A DNA stretch of 64,000 nt from Actinomadura rupiterrae (lineage in GTDB: Bacteria > Actinomycetota > Actinomycetes > Streptosporangiales > Streptosporangiaceae), in NCBI RefSeq assembly GCF_024172125.1, contig NZ_JAMZEA010000010.1, forward strand, positions 1 to 64,000, given 5' to 3'. Under the pieces are notes generated by a model, which was not told where the DNA came from, made no database searches, and saw only the letters and a program-made list of their open reading frames with translations. The position numbers and the translations under genes are program-made. Below, in pieces: positions 51,976 to 61,403 of the stretch; position 1 is the stretch's first letter; each line of letters starts with the position of its first letter.

Positions 51976-54900
51976 TTGGGTGCATCCGAGGCGCGTCCGG
52001 GCGCGTTCTGGACCCGGCTGAGCAGATCGGACCGGCAGGCGCTCTGGACGATGGGGCGGCGGGTCGAGGTGCCGCCCGGCGGCATGCTCTGCCACCAGGG
52101 GGTGGCGTCACCGGCGGTGTTCGTGCTGTTCCCGGCGGGCGCGCGGACGTCGGGCCGGATCCTGGCGAAGGAGTTCGTCGGCAACGGCGAGGGGGACGAG
52201 TCGGTCATCGAGCTGTTCGGCGCCGGGGACCTGGTGGCCGGGCTCGCGCCGTGGGGGCATCCGCAGCGCGGGACGGTCGCGGCGCTGGACCACCTGGCCG
52301 CGCTGCGCGTGGACCGGCGCCAGTTCGGCGGGCTGCTCGCGGCGAGCCCGCAGCTCGCGGCCGCGGCGATGGACGCGTTCGCGCGCCAGGAGACCTACAG
52401 CGGGCGGCGGCATGCGGTCCGCGTCGCCGACCATCCGCAGCGGCTCGCGCATCATCTGCTGGAGCTGGCGCACCGGTTCGGTGAGCTCGCGCCGCCGCCC
52501 GACCCCCGGCGCGACGATGCGCTGCGGGCCATCGAGGTGCCGTCGCGGCTCAGCCAAGCAGACCTCGCCAATTGGGCGGGTGTTTCGCGCGAGACGCTCG
52601 TGCGCTGGTACCGGAGGTGGCGTGCCAAGGGGATTCTGACGCCGCGTCCGCTGACCTTGCTCGATCCGGAGGCGCTGCGGCGGGAGGCCGCGCCGTGGGG
52701 GGACGAGTGGCCGGCCGTCCCGCGGCAGGAGGAGAGCGCGCCCGAGCCGGATGCCGAACGTCCTGCCGGGCTCGCGCGGAGGACGCCGGTGCCGATCGGC
52801 GCGTCCGCTGGTCCGCCGCGGCGGTTGCCGCCTGACAAGCCGTTCTTCACCGGACGGACGGTCAGCCTCGGCAAGCTCGATCTGCTGCTCGCGCAGGCGA
52901 GTTGGCCGCGTGCGGTGCTGGTGCAGGGCATGGCCGGCGTGGGGAAGACGACGCTGGCGGTGCACTGGGCGCATCGGGTCGCGGGCCGCTTCCCCGATGG
53001 CGTGATCTTCACCGAGTTGCGCGGCGGGACGCGCGGGCAGGCGACGCCGGCCGAGGCGATGGGCCAGGTGCTGCGGGGTGTCGGTGTGCCTGGCGACCAG
53101 TTGCCGCGCACCGAGGCCGAGCTGGCGGCGCAGTGCCGCTCGCTGCTGGCCGATCGGCGGCTGCTGCTGATCCTGGACAATGCGACGGGCGCCGAGCAGG
53201 TCCGTCCGCTGCTGGACGCGGTGAACGCCGGGTTGGTCCTGGTGACCGCGCAGCGGCGGATGCCGGATCTGGTCGCCGAGGACGGCCGCATCGACGGCGA
53301 CATCCGCGTGCTGGAGCTGCGCGAGATGAGCCCGGACGAGGCGGCCGACCTGGTCGCGGGCGTGCTCGGTCCCGGTGACGCGCGGCCGCGCGAGGAGCGG
53401 CGGGCGGTCGAGTGGCTGGCCCGCGAGTGCGGGTTCCTGCCGCTGGCGCTCGCGGTCGCGGCGGGCGCGCTCGCCGAGAACCCGGACGTGCCGATCGCCG
53501 AGACCGTCCGGACGCTGGCCGACCGGTCCGGCGCGTCCTATCCGGCGCCGATGCGTCCGACGTTCGACCTGGCCTACCGGGGGTTGCGGCGCGACCACCG
53601 GGCCGCGTTCCGGATGCTCGGCCTCGCCGCCGGGCCGGACGTCACGCCCGCCGCGCTCGCCGCCCTGCTGGACGGCACGACCGACGCGGCGGCCGAGGCG
53701 CTGGAAGGGATGCGGCAGGCGTTCCTGGTGCACGAGACCGGGCCGGGCCGGTACCGGATCCACGACCTGCTGCGCGACTTCGCGCGCGAGCGCGGTCTCG
53801 CCGAGGACGCCGATACCGACCGGTTCGCGGCGCAGCGCCGGTTGCTGGCCTCCTGTTTGTCCGCCGCGCGGTCGGCCGCCCGGGTGCTGGACAACCGTCG
53901 CCGCCCGACATTGGACGATCCGCATCCGCCGCCCGAGGACGGCCACACGGCGCGCTCGCCGGAGGCGCGGGCGCAGGCGCTCGCCTGGTTCGAGTCCGAG
54001 CGGCGGACGCTGGTCGCGGCCGTCCACCTGGCCGCGCGGCTCGGCCTGCACCGGACGTGCTGGGAGCTGGCCGACGCGCTGTTCGGCTTCCAGGAGTTCC
54101 GCCGCTACAGCGAGGACAACATCGCCGTCCACCAGGCGGGTCTGGGCGCGGCGCGCGCGGAGGAGAACTGGGCGGCGGCGGCCGTGATGCTGCACAACCT
54201 CGCCGTCGCGCACTTCGACCTCGGACGGGCCGTCCAGGCGATCGGGTACGGAGAGGACGCGCGCCGCGCGTTCCGTTCGGCCGACCCGGCCAACCGGTAC
54301 GGGGAGGCGGTCGCGCTGGCGACGCTCGCCGACATCCACGCAGCGCAGGGGCGGTACCTGACGGCGATCGAGCACGCGCAGCGGTCCCTGGCGATCCACC
54401 GCGATTTGGATGATCAGGGCGGAGTCGGGCGCGGGCACGAGACCCTCGCCCGCGCGCACCTCGCGCTCGCCGACTACGAGACCGCGCTGCGGCACGCCCG
54501 CCTGGCGCTGGAGATCCGGCAGGGCATCGGCGACCGGCGCGGGATCGCCGAGACGCTGCTGACGACCGCGCTGGTGCACCGCCGCCGCGGCGTGGTGGAC
54601 GACGCGGTCGCCAACGCGCTGGAGTCGCTGTTCCTGCGCGAGGAGGACGGCGACCGGTACGGGTCGGCGCAGGCGCTCACCGAGCTGGCCCGCATGTACG
54701 CGACGCTCGGCCTGCGCGACCTGGCCCGCCGCGACGCCGAGCGCGCCCTGGGCATCTACCGGGAGCTGGGCGTCCGGCACGGGCAGGCGCGCGCCCTGAC
54801 CACGCTCGGCCGCCTGGCCTGCGACGCGGCGAAGTTCGCCGAGGCGTTCACCTTCTGCGGGCAGGCGCTGCGGATGCACCGCGACACCGGCGACCGGCAC

Positions 54901-55755
54901 GGCGAGGCCGAGACGCTCGCGCAGCTCGGCGTGGTGTGCTGGCGGCTCGGCCGCTACCGCGAGGCGCGCGAGCAGCTCGGCCGCGCGCTGGACGTCCGGC
55001 GCGAGATCGGCGACCAGCACGGCGAGGCGCACGACCTGGAGAACCTGTCGGTCGTGATGCGCCGCCTGCACCGCTACCAGGAGGCGTTCGTGCACGGCCT
55101 GGAGGCGCTGGAGCTGTGGCACCGGCTCGGCGCGCGCGGCAACATGGCCGGGACGCTCGGCAGCCTCGCCCGCACCTACATCAAGCTCGGCCTGCCGGAC
55201 GAGGCGGAGGGCGCGGCACGCCAGGCGCTGTCGATCCGCCGCGAGATCGGCGACTCCTACGGCATGGGCATCGGCCTGGACACCTTCGCCGCGACGCTGC
55301 GCGCGGGCGGGCGTCCCGAGGAGGCGCTGAAGGTGCAGGCCGAGGCGCTGCGCGTGCTCGGCGAGGTCGGCGACCGGCACAGCGAGGGCGCCGCGCTCGT
55401 CCACCTCGCCGCGATCCACCTGGAGCTCGGCCGCGCCGAGGACGCCCTGGAGACCGGGCGGCGCGGCCTGGACCTGGCCGTCGAGCTGGGCGACACCCGC
55501 GAGCAGGCGCGCGTCCTGCACCACATGGGGCACGCCTGCCAGCTGCTCGGACGGCACGCCGAGGCGTCCGGGCACCTGCGCGGGGAGATCGCCATCCGCC
55601 GCGACATGGGCGACCACCTCGGCCGCCGCCGCGCCCTGGAACGGCTCGGCACGTCCCTGTCCGCGCTCGGCGACCAGGCGGGCGCCGCCGACTGCACCCG
55701 CCGCATCCGCGCCATCGACCAGTGGCTCGACTCGGAGGGCCCGGAACCCGTCTGA
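51976..55755 (+). CDS. Crp-type sensor / HTH fused to NB-ARC ATPase and TPR repeats (STAND regulator)
   Basis: This is a 1259-residue protein; TTG 51976 follows GAGGAGG at 6 bases. Domain order: cyclic-nucleotide-binding-like barrel (residues about 25-150), Crp-type winged helix (SRLSQADLANWAGVSRETLV near 200), a linker, an NB-ARC ATPase with Walker A VQGMAGVGKTTLAVHW near 318 and Walker B RLLLILDNATGAEQV near 395, a winged-helix/ARC lobe, then about 14 TPR units (e.g. YLTAIEHAQRSLAIHRDLDD; YETALRHARLALEIRQGIGD). Fusions of NB-ARC/TPR with SARP or HTH domains are known in actinomycetes; a Crp head is unusual. It could act as a regulator or a sensor of the defence (Avs-like) type. Confidence 0.8.
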   Translation: MGASEARPGAFWTRLSRSDRQALWTMGRRVEVPPGGMLCHQGVASPAVFVLFPAGARTSGRILAKEFVGNGEGDESVIELFGAGDLVAGLAPWGHPQRGTVAALDHLAALRVDRRQFGGLLAASPQLAAAAMDAFARQETYSGRRHAVRVADHPQRLAHHLLELAHRFGELAPPPDPRRDDALRAIEVPSRLSQADLANWAGVSRETLVRWYRRWRAKGILTPRPLTLLDPEALRREAAPWGDEWPAVPRQEESAPEPDAERPAGLARRTPVPIGASAGPPRRLPPDKPFFTGRTVSLGKLDLLLAQASWPRAVLVQGMAGVGKTTLAVHWAHRVAGRFPDGVIFTELRGGTRGQATPAEAMGQVLRGVGVPGDQLPRTEAELAAQCRSLLADRRLLLILDNATGAEQVRPLLDAVNAGLVLVTAQRRMPDLVAEDGRIDGDIRVLELREMSPDEAADLVAGVLGPGDARPREERRAVEWLARECGFLPLALAVAAGALAENPDVPIAETVRTLADRSGASYPAPMRPTFDLAYRGLRRDHRAAFRMLGLAAGPDVTPAALAALLDGTTDAAAEALEGMRQAFLVHETGPGRYRIHDLLRDFARERGLAEDADTDRFAAQRRLLASCLSAARSAARVLDNRRRPTLDDPHPPPEDGHTARSPEARAQALAWFESERRTLVAAVHLAARLGLHRTCWELADALFGFQEFRRYSEDNIAVHQAGLGAARAEENWAAAAVMLHNLAVAHFDLGRAVQAIGYGEDARRAFRSADPANRYGEAVALATLADIHAAQGRYLTAIEHAQRSLAIHRDLDDQGGVGRGHETLARAHLALADYETALRHARLALEIRQGIGDRRGIAETLLTTALVHRRRGVVDDAVANALESLFLREEDGDRYGSAQALTELARMYATLGLRDLARRDAERALGIYRELGVRHGQARALTTLGRLACDAAKFAEAFTFCGQALRMHRDTGDRHGEAETLAQLGVVCWRLGRYREAREQLGRALDVRREIGDQHGEAHDLENLSVVMRRLHRYQEAFVHGLEALELWHRLGARGNMAGTLGSLARTYIKLGLPDEAEGAARQALSIRREIGDSYGMGIGLDTFAATLRAGGRPEEALKVQAEALRVLGEVGDRHSEGAALVHLAAIHLELGRAEDALETGRRGLDLAVELGDTREQARVLHHMGHACQLLGRHAEASGHLRGEIAIRRDMGDHLGRRRALERLGTSLSALGDQAGAADCTRRIRAIDQWLDSEGPEPV

Positions 55756-55882
55756 AACCCGGCACGTCGGGGCGTTGTGTGCCGAATTACCGGGTTTCGC
55801 GGTGTCGCGCCGCGCTCACTAACACAACAGGGGACCTGTGCGTGCGGCGCCGCCGTGCCGCGCGCGGAGAGGAGGAGCGGCG

Positions 55883-56575
55883 ATGCGGGTCGCGTTCTGG
55901 GACGCGCTGCCCGGACCCGCGCGGGAGGCGCTCGAACGCGCCGGGACCGTCGCGCTGATCCGGCCGGGCGCGTTCCTCGCGCGCGAGCACACGCGCTCGA
56001 CCAACGTGTACGTGCTGCGCTCCGGCGCCGCCAAGGTCTGGGTGGACCGGGACGGCGAGACCGTCATCCTGGACGTACTGGGCCCCGGCGACGTGTCCGG
56101 CGAGATGGAGGTCGCCGACGGCTGCGAGCGGGCGGCCAACGTGGAGGCGCTGACCCGGGTCGAGGCGCTCGCGCTGCCCGGTGACCGGTTCCGCGCCGTG
56201 CTGAACGAGCACCCGGCCGCGATCTGGGCCGTCACCGCCGTGCTGTCGGAGAAGCTGCGCGACGCCAACGAGGTGTGCACCGCGCACTTCCCGGACGCGC
56301 CGGGCCGCCGCCTCGCGTCCCGGCTGCGCCGCCTCGCCGACCGCTTCGGCACCCCGGTCGCCACCGGCGGCGTGGTCGTCCGCGTCCCCCTGACCCAGCG
56401 CGACCTCGGCCGCTGGGCAGGCATGGGCCGCCGCAAGGTGGCCCAGCTGCTCTCCCACGAGCACGTCGGCGACGGCATCGCCGTCTCCCGCACCACGATC
56501 ACCCTCCGCTCACCCGAGGTCCTCGACCACCTGGCAGGCGACGACCCCGACGACGTCCTGGCCTCCACCGGCTGA
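55883..56575 (+). CDS. Crp/Fnr-family transcription regulator
   Basis: This is a 230-residue protein, start ATG 55883 after GGAGGAG. The cNMP-binding barrel has ILDVLGPGDVSGEMEVADG; the linker helix and C-terminal Crp HTH (VPLTQRDLGRWAGMGRRKVA then QLLSHEHVGDGIAVSRTTI) are complete. The phosphate-binding RxS of true cAMP receptors is not visible (CERAANVEALTR), so the ligand may differ. It lies 127 bases after the large Crp-STAND fusion; the two may act on one pathway. Confidence 0.85.
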   Translation: MRVAFWDALPGPAREALERAGTVALIRPGAFLAREHTRSTNVYVLRSGAAKVWVDRDGETVILDVLGPGDVSGEMEVADGCERAANVEALTRVEALALPGDRFRAVLNEHPAAIWAVTAVLSEKLRDANEVCTAHFPDAPGRRLASRLRRLADRFGTPVATGGVVVRVPLTQRDLGRWAGMGRRKVAQLLSHEHVGDGIAVSRTTITLRSPEVLDHLAGDDPDDVLASTG

Positions 56576-56640
56576 CCGCACGTCCGATCGACCGTCCTGC
56601 CCTGGGTTGACCGGCGTCGCGCGCTCGTCGCGGCGGGGGC

Positions 56641-57393
56641 TCAGGAGAAGGACGGATCGACGGGCCAGTTCGGCGGGACGGGGAGCGCGCCGTCCGGACG
56701 GGTGGCGAGCCCCGAGCCGCTCGACCGTCCGGTGATCCAGGCGAGCAGCGCCGCCGCCGAGCCGGTCACCTCGGTGCCGTCCCCGAGGTCGATCGCCTGC
56801 CCGGTGTCGGTGGCGCGCAGCCGCGCCCCGTCCAACCCGCCGCGCGCCTCCGGCCCGTGCTCGACGAGACCCTGGAACGTGACGTCCAGCTCCGCGCGCA
56901 CGTAGTCCTCGGGCCAGTCGGCCGGCCCGTACCCCGCGGCGAGGTCGACGTGGTGCACCTCGATCTCCCGCCACCGTCGGTGCAGCACGAACCACACCGG
57001 AAACGCCGGGCCGAAGAGCCCCTGCACCGGAACGTCCCATGCCGCGTCCGGCAGGGCCCGCGCCTGCGCCATGAACCGCTCGGCCGAAACCCGCAGATCC
57101 TCGACCAGCTCGTCCCCGCCACGCCCCGCGCCCGCGCGCAGCCCTTCCTCGCGCGCCTCCAGACTCGGGTACTGCGGCACCTTCACCCCGGTCCGCGCCC
57201 ACTCCAGCAGATTCCACAACGAGTCGGCATTCCGCGCCACATGCGTCGCGACATGCCCCCGCGTCCACCCGGGCAGCCCCGAAGCCCCGCGCAACTCCGC
57301 GTCGCTGAGCCCGCCCACCGATTTCGCGAGCCGCTCCGCCCCCGCCTCAATCGCCGCCAGAGCCGCCGCCCGCCCAGTCCCAGAACCGCTCAT
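56641..57393 (-). CDS. Maleylpyruvate isomerase-family, mycothiol-dependent enzyme
   Basis: This is a 250-residue protein from ATG 57391-57393. The MDMPI/DinB-type N-terminal metal-binding bundle is clear: GLPGWTRGHVATHVARNADS near residue 42 and REIEVHHVDLAAGYGPADWP near residue 160, supplying the three metal-binding His/Asp. A C-terminal SCP2-like part ends with AALLAWITGRSSG. Family members act on mycothiol-linked substrates in actinomycetes; the actual substrate is unknown. Confidence 0.85.
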   Translation of the reverse strand: MSGSGTGRAAALAAIEAGAERLAKSVGGLSDAELRGASGLPGWTRGHVATHVARNADSLWNLLEWARTGVKVPQYPSLEAREEGLRAGAGRGGDELVEDLRVSAERFMAQARALPDAAWDVPVQGLFGPAFPVWFVLHRRWREIEVHHVDLAAGYGPADWPEDYVRAELDVTFQGLVEHGPEARGGLDGARLRATDTGQAIDLGDGTEVTGSAAALLAWITGRSSGSGLATRPDGALPVPPNWPVDPSFS

Positions 57394-57420
57394 CAGGCCT
57401 CCCAGCTTGTCGAGGGAAGT

Positions 57421-58074
57421 TCATCCTGACACGCGGAGGCCGGCCTCGAACGCCAGGAGTCCGGCCTGTGTGCGGTTGACGCAGCCGAGCTTCGCGAGTA
57501 CCTGGGACACGTACCCCTTCACGGTCGTCTCGCTGAGGTGCAGCCGGGCGGCGATGCCCGCGTTCGGCAGGCCCTCGCCGAGGCAGGCGAGCACGTCGGC
57601 CTCCCGCGCGGTCAGCCCGGCGAGGAGCCGCGCGCGCCGCTCGCGCTCCCCGTCACGTCCGGCCGCGGACGCCAGCAGCCGCCGCGTCGCCGCCGGGGAC
57701 ATGACCGTGTGCCCGTCGGCGGCGACCCGGACGAGGCCGACCAGGTCCTCCGGCGGCGTGCTCTTGAGCAGGAACCCGGCCGCGCCCGCGCGCAGCGCGC
57801 GCACCACGTGCCGGTCGGAGTCGAAGGTGGTCAGCGCGACGACCACCGGCGGCTCGGGCAGCGCGCCGATCCGCCCGATCGCGGTCAGGCCGTCCACGCC
57901 CGGCATGCGCAGGTCCATCAGCACCACGTCGGGACGGTGCCGGACCACGGCCTCCACTCCGGCCGCGCCGTCGAACGCCTCGTCCACCACGTCGATGTCG
58001 TCCGCCGAGCCGAGGATCGTGCGCAGGTGCGCGCAGACCATCGGCTCGTCGTCCACCAGCACCACCCGGATCAC
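57421..58074 (-). CDS. LuxR-type (NarL/FixJ) response regulator
   Basis: This is a 217-residue protein, GTG start 58072-58074 overlapping the kinase stop by 4 bases. The receiver has VVLVDDEPMVCAHLRTILGS, phospho-accepting Asp in DVVLMDLRMPGVDG near residue 55, and Lys in AAGFLLKSTPPEDL. The C-terminal HTH reads LTAREADVLACLGEGLPNAG then HLSETTVKGYVSQVLAKLGC. It is paired with the histidine kinase and divergent from an ABC permease it probably controls. Confidence 0.92.
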   Translation of the reverse strand: MIRVVLVDDEPMVCAHLRTILGSADDIDVVDEAFDGAAGVEAVVRHRPDVVLMDLRMPGVDGLTAIGRIGALPEPPVVVALTTFDSDRHVVRALRAGAAGFLLKSTPPEDLVGLVRVAADGHTVMSPAATRRLLASAAGRDGERERRARLLAGLTAREADVLACLGEGLPNAGIAARLHLSETTVKGYVSQVLAKLGCVNRTQAGLLAFEAGLRVSG

Positions 58075-59261
58075 GCGCGCGCCCCCGCGGCCGCCGGCAG
58101 CTCCGCGGTGACGTGGAAGCCGCCGCCTTCGCCGGGCCCGGCGGTGAGCCGCCCGCCGAGCAGCGCGACGCGTTCGCGCAGGCCCGTCAGGCCCGCGCCG
58201 GACCCGGCCGCGACCAGCGCCCGATCCGGCGGGCGCGTCGCCGGGCCGTTCACGACGCTGACGGTCAGGCCGTCCGGGCGGTAGGCGAGCCGCACGGTCG
58301 CCGCCGCGCCCGGCGCGTGCTTGCGGACGTTCGTCAGGGCCTCCTGGACGACCCGGTGCGCGGCCCGGCCCAGCACCGGATCGGCCGTCCGGGACGCGCC
58401 CTCCTCCAGCAGCTCGACCGGGACCCCGACGGACGCCGACTCGGCGACCAGCGCCGCGAGGTCCGGGACGGGCGCGTGCGTCACCGGCATCGGCGCGGTG
58501 TCGTCGTCGCCGTCCTCAACCCGGCGCAGCAGCCCGATCACGTCCCGGAGCTCCTCCAACGCCTGGCAGCCGGTGGCGCGGATCTCCTCGGCCGCCGCGC
58601 GCGCCGAAGCGTCCGGCGACCGGACCCGCAGCGCTCCCGCCTGGAGCACGAGCAGGCTGATCCGGTGCGCGACCACGTCGTGCATCTCGGCGGCGAGCCG
58701 CGTCCGCTCCTCCGCGCGCGCACGCTCGGCCAGCAGGTGCCGCTCGCGCTCGGCGCGCTCGGCCCGGTCCGTCAGGGACCGGACGGCCCGCGCCCGCGCC
58801 GCGACGTACAGGCCGAGCAGCGCCGGACACACGACCAGCAACAAGGACTGGGCGAAGAAGCCGGTCGGATCGTCCCCCCAAGGACGTGCAGCGAGGACGC
58901 CCAGCAACCCGACGCCCGCCCACGAGACCCGGCCGCCGTAGGCCATGCCCGCGTACACCGCGAGCCAGGCCGCCACCGGAATCCAGATCCGGTCACCGTG
59001 CGCGTGCGTGGGAGGCACGACCGCTCCCGCGTCGGCAGCCTCGGCGAGCGCGATCGCGGCCGCCGCGCTCGCCGCGATCCAGACCGGCAGCCAAGGCATG
59101 CGCCGACGCACCAGCAGGGACACCGCCAGCAACAACTGGACGCCCAGGACGACCCCATCGAGCGATCGGTACAGCGGCCGGTCGCTGAGCACCGAGGCCA
59201 TTCCCAGGACGACGGCCGTCGCGGCGTTCAGCATGTCGAACACGCGTGGAGCGACTCTCAC
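58071..59261 (-). CDS. Sensor histidine kinase (HisKA_3 type)
   Basis: This is a 396-residue protein. GTG 59259-59261 is the likely start (possibly leaderless); ATG 59234 would shorten it by nine residues. Several membrane helices in residues 10-145 are followed by a coiled linker. The phospho-acceptor His is in AAEMHDVVAHRISLLVLQAG near residue 205 and the ATP-lid region in RVVQEALTNVRKHAPGAAAT and GSGAGLTGLRERVALLGG. These DesK/NarX-like kinases often sense envelope stress or antibiotics and control ABC exporters. Confidence 0.9.
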   Translation of the reverse strand: MRVAPRVFDMLNAATAVVLGMASVLSDRPLYRSLDGVVLGVQLLLAVSLLVRRRMPWLPVWIAASAAAAIALAEAADAGAVVPPTHAHGDRIWIPVAAWLAVYAGMAYGGRVSWAGVGLLGVLAARPWGDDPTGFFAQSLLLVVCPALLGLYVAARARAVRSLTDRAERAERERHLLAERARAEERTRLAAEMHDVVAHRISLLVLQAGALRVRSPDASARAAAEEIRATGCQALEELRDVIGLLRRVEDGDDDTAPMPVTHAPVPDLAALVAESASVGVPVELLEEGASRTADPVLGRAAHRVVQEALTNVRKHAPGAAATVRLAYRPDGLTVSVVNGPATRPPDRALVAAGSGAGLTGLRERVALLGGRLTAGPGEGGGFHVTAELPAAAGARA

Positions 59262-59369
59262 ATTGCAACCGTAAGCATCCCTTCCGGACGGCGGACCCTC
59301 CGAAAGTAGGGAAGGGGCCCTGCGTTCTCCGCTGCCGCTCCGCGTCCCGCCCGCGCTGCACTCGAAGGC

Positions 59370-61403
59370 ATGAGCGGATTTCGAGTGCCGACCCTCCCGG
59401 TGATGCTCCGGATGGCGCTGCGCGGCCTGCGGGCCCACCGGTCCAGGCTCGTCCTGACCCTGACGGCGATCACGCTGAGCTCGGCCTTCGTCGCCGCGTC
59501 GCTGATCTTCCGCGGTGGGATGGAGCGCGGCTTCGACTCCCTGTACGCCAAGGTGGGACGGGGCACCGATGTCGTCGTGCGCGGGCCCGGCGGAGTGCCC
59601 ACGGACCTGGCCGCCCGCATCCGGGACGTGCCGGGCGTCGCGTCCGTCCGCGCGGACGCCGAGGGGACCGCCGCCGTCGTGGACCGCCGCGGACGGCCCG
59701 TCAGCAGCCCTCAAGGGCTCCCGCAGCGCGGCGTCTCCTGGCAGGACGCCTACCGCCTCACCGCCGGGACCCGACCGCGCGGCCCGCGCGACGTCGCCCT
59801 GGACGCCGCCACAGCGGATCGGACCGGCTACCGCGTCGGCGACCGGGTTCCGATCGTCCCCGCCGCGCGGGGCGCCGCCGGACCTGCGGCTGCGCGAGGC
59901 GGGTCCGGCGCACGTCCGGTCGGCGCGCGTCCGGCCGCTGTGGTCTTCACTCTGACGGGCGTGTTCACGCTGGCGGGGGAACGGGCGACCGGAGTCTCGT
60001 CGATGAGCGCGTTCGCGCCGTCCGCAGCTCCGGCGGTGCTCGGCCTGCCGCCGGGGACCACGACGCGCCTCGCCGTCCGCGCGCGGCCCGGAACGAGCGC
60101 CGGCACCCTTCGCGCGGCGGTCGCGCGCGTGCTGCCGGACGGCGTGGAGGCGGTCACGGGCAGGCGGTACGACGCGGAGGCGGCGAGCGCCGTGCGCGCG
60201 CGGATGGGCCCGCTGCCGAAGATGATGCTGATCTTCTCGTGCGTGTCCGCGTTCGTCGGGTCGTTCCTGATCCTCAACACGTTCGCGATGCTGGTCGCGC
60301 GCCGGACCCGCGAGCTGGCGCTGCTCCGCGCGGTCGGCGCCGGGCGGGGGCAGGTCACCGCGCTGGTGCTCGGCGAGGCGTCCGCCGCCGGGGTGGCCGG
60401 CTCGACGCTCGGCCTCCTCGCCGGGGCCGGGATCGCCGCCGGCCTGCGCGCCCTGTTCGCCCACGCCGGATCGCCGCTCCCGCCCGGCGGAGCGCCGATC
60501 ACCGGGACGGCGGCCGTCGCCGCCTACGGGGTAGGGACGCTGGTCACGGTCATCGCCGCGGTTCCGGCCGCGCGGCGGGCCTCCCGCGTTCCACCCGTGG
60601 CGGCGATGCGCGGGAGCGCGCACGCCCCGGCCCGTCGCTGGACCCTCGCCGGAGCACTGACCTGGACGGCCGGGGCGGCCATGACCGCGATCGCGCTCGC
60701 GGCGTCCGGTGATGTAGCGCTGTTCCTGATGGGCCTCGGGGCCGCGGCCCTGGTCTCCGGCACGGTCCTGCTGCTGCCGTTCCTCTCGTCCCTGGTCATG
60801 GGCGCCCTCGGACGGCCCGTCGCGCGCCTGTCCGGTGTCGCCGGGGTGCTCGGCCGCCGCAACGCCCTGCGCGACCCGCGCCGCAGTGCGGCGACCGCCG
60901 CCGCGCTCGTCGTCGGCCTCGCCCTGGTCGGGGGAGTGAGCGTGCTGTCGGCGTCGATCCGCGCCACGCTCGTCCGCGACGACCCGGCGAAGGCGTGCGG
61001 CGCCGGCCAGTTCTTCGACCTGATCTACGTGCTGCTCACCCTGTCGCTGCTGATGGCCGCGCTCGGGATCGCCAACACGCTCACCCTGGCCGTCGCCGAA
61101 CGGACCCGCGAGCTCGGCCTGCTGCGCGCCGTGGGCCTGGACCGGCGCGCGACCCGCCGCATGATCCGCGTCGAGGCGGCGCTGGTCGCGGCGTTCGGCG
61201 CGCTGCTCGGCCTGCTCCTCGGCGCCGGCTACGCCATCGTGATCAAGTACGCGGCGGGCGGCGGCATCGCCGTCCTGCGCGTCCCGGTCGGGGAGCTGGC
61301 CGCGGAGGCGCTGGCCGCGGTCGGCATCGGCGTCCTGGCCGCGTCGCCACCGGCCTGGAGGGCTGCCCGCCTGGACGTACTGGACGCGATCAGGGACGAG
61401 TAA
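59370..61403 (+). CDS. MacB/FtsX-type ABC permease lacking its second extracytoplasmic domain
   Basis: This is a 677-residue protein. Helix LVLTLTAITLSSAFVAASLI at the N-terminus, a first periplasmic-type domain and three helices from about residue 285 (IFSCVSAFVGSFLILNTFAM) match the first FtsX unit. The second unit has SAATAAALVVGLALVGGVSV and then, after only about 15 residues (RDDPAKACGAGQ), FFDLIYVLLTLSLLMAALGI. Relatives carry an extracytoplasmic domain of 100-200 residues at that point. The frame is intact, so this looks like an in-frame deletion or a natural short form. No ATPase subunit is adjacent. Divergent from the two-component system. Confidence 0.8.
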   Translation: MSGFRVPTLPVMLRMALRGLRAHRSRLVLTLTAITLSSAFVAASLIFRGGMERGFDSLYAKVGRGTDVVVRGPGGVPTDLAARIRDVPGVASVRADAEGTAAVVDRRGRPVSSPQGLPQRGVSWQDAYRLTAGTRPRGPRDVALDAATADRTGYRVGDRVPIVPAARGAAGPAAARGGSGARPVGARPAAVVFTLTGVFTLAGERATGVSSMSAFAPSAAPAVLGLPPGTTTRLAVRARPGTSAGTLRAAVARVLPDGVEAVTGRRYDAEAASAVRARMGPLPKMMLIFSCVSAFVGSFLILNTFAMLVARRTRELALLRAVGAGRGQVTALVLGEASAAGVAGSTLGLLAGAGIAAGLRALFAHAGSPLPPGGAPITGTAAVAAYGVGTLVTVIAAVPAARRASRVPPVAAMRGSAHAPARRWTLAGALTWTAGAAMTAIALAASGDVALFLMGLGAAALVSGTVLLLPFLSSLVMGALGRPVARLSGVAGVLGRRNALRDPRRSAATAAALVVGLALVGGVSVLSASIRATLVRDDPAKACGAGQFFDLIYVLLTLSLLMAALGIANTLTLAVAERTRELGLLRAVGLDRRATRRMIRVEAALVAAFGALLGLLLGAGYAIVIKYAAGGGIAVLRVPVGELAAEALAAVGIGVLAASPPAWRAARLDVLDAIRDE

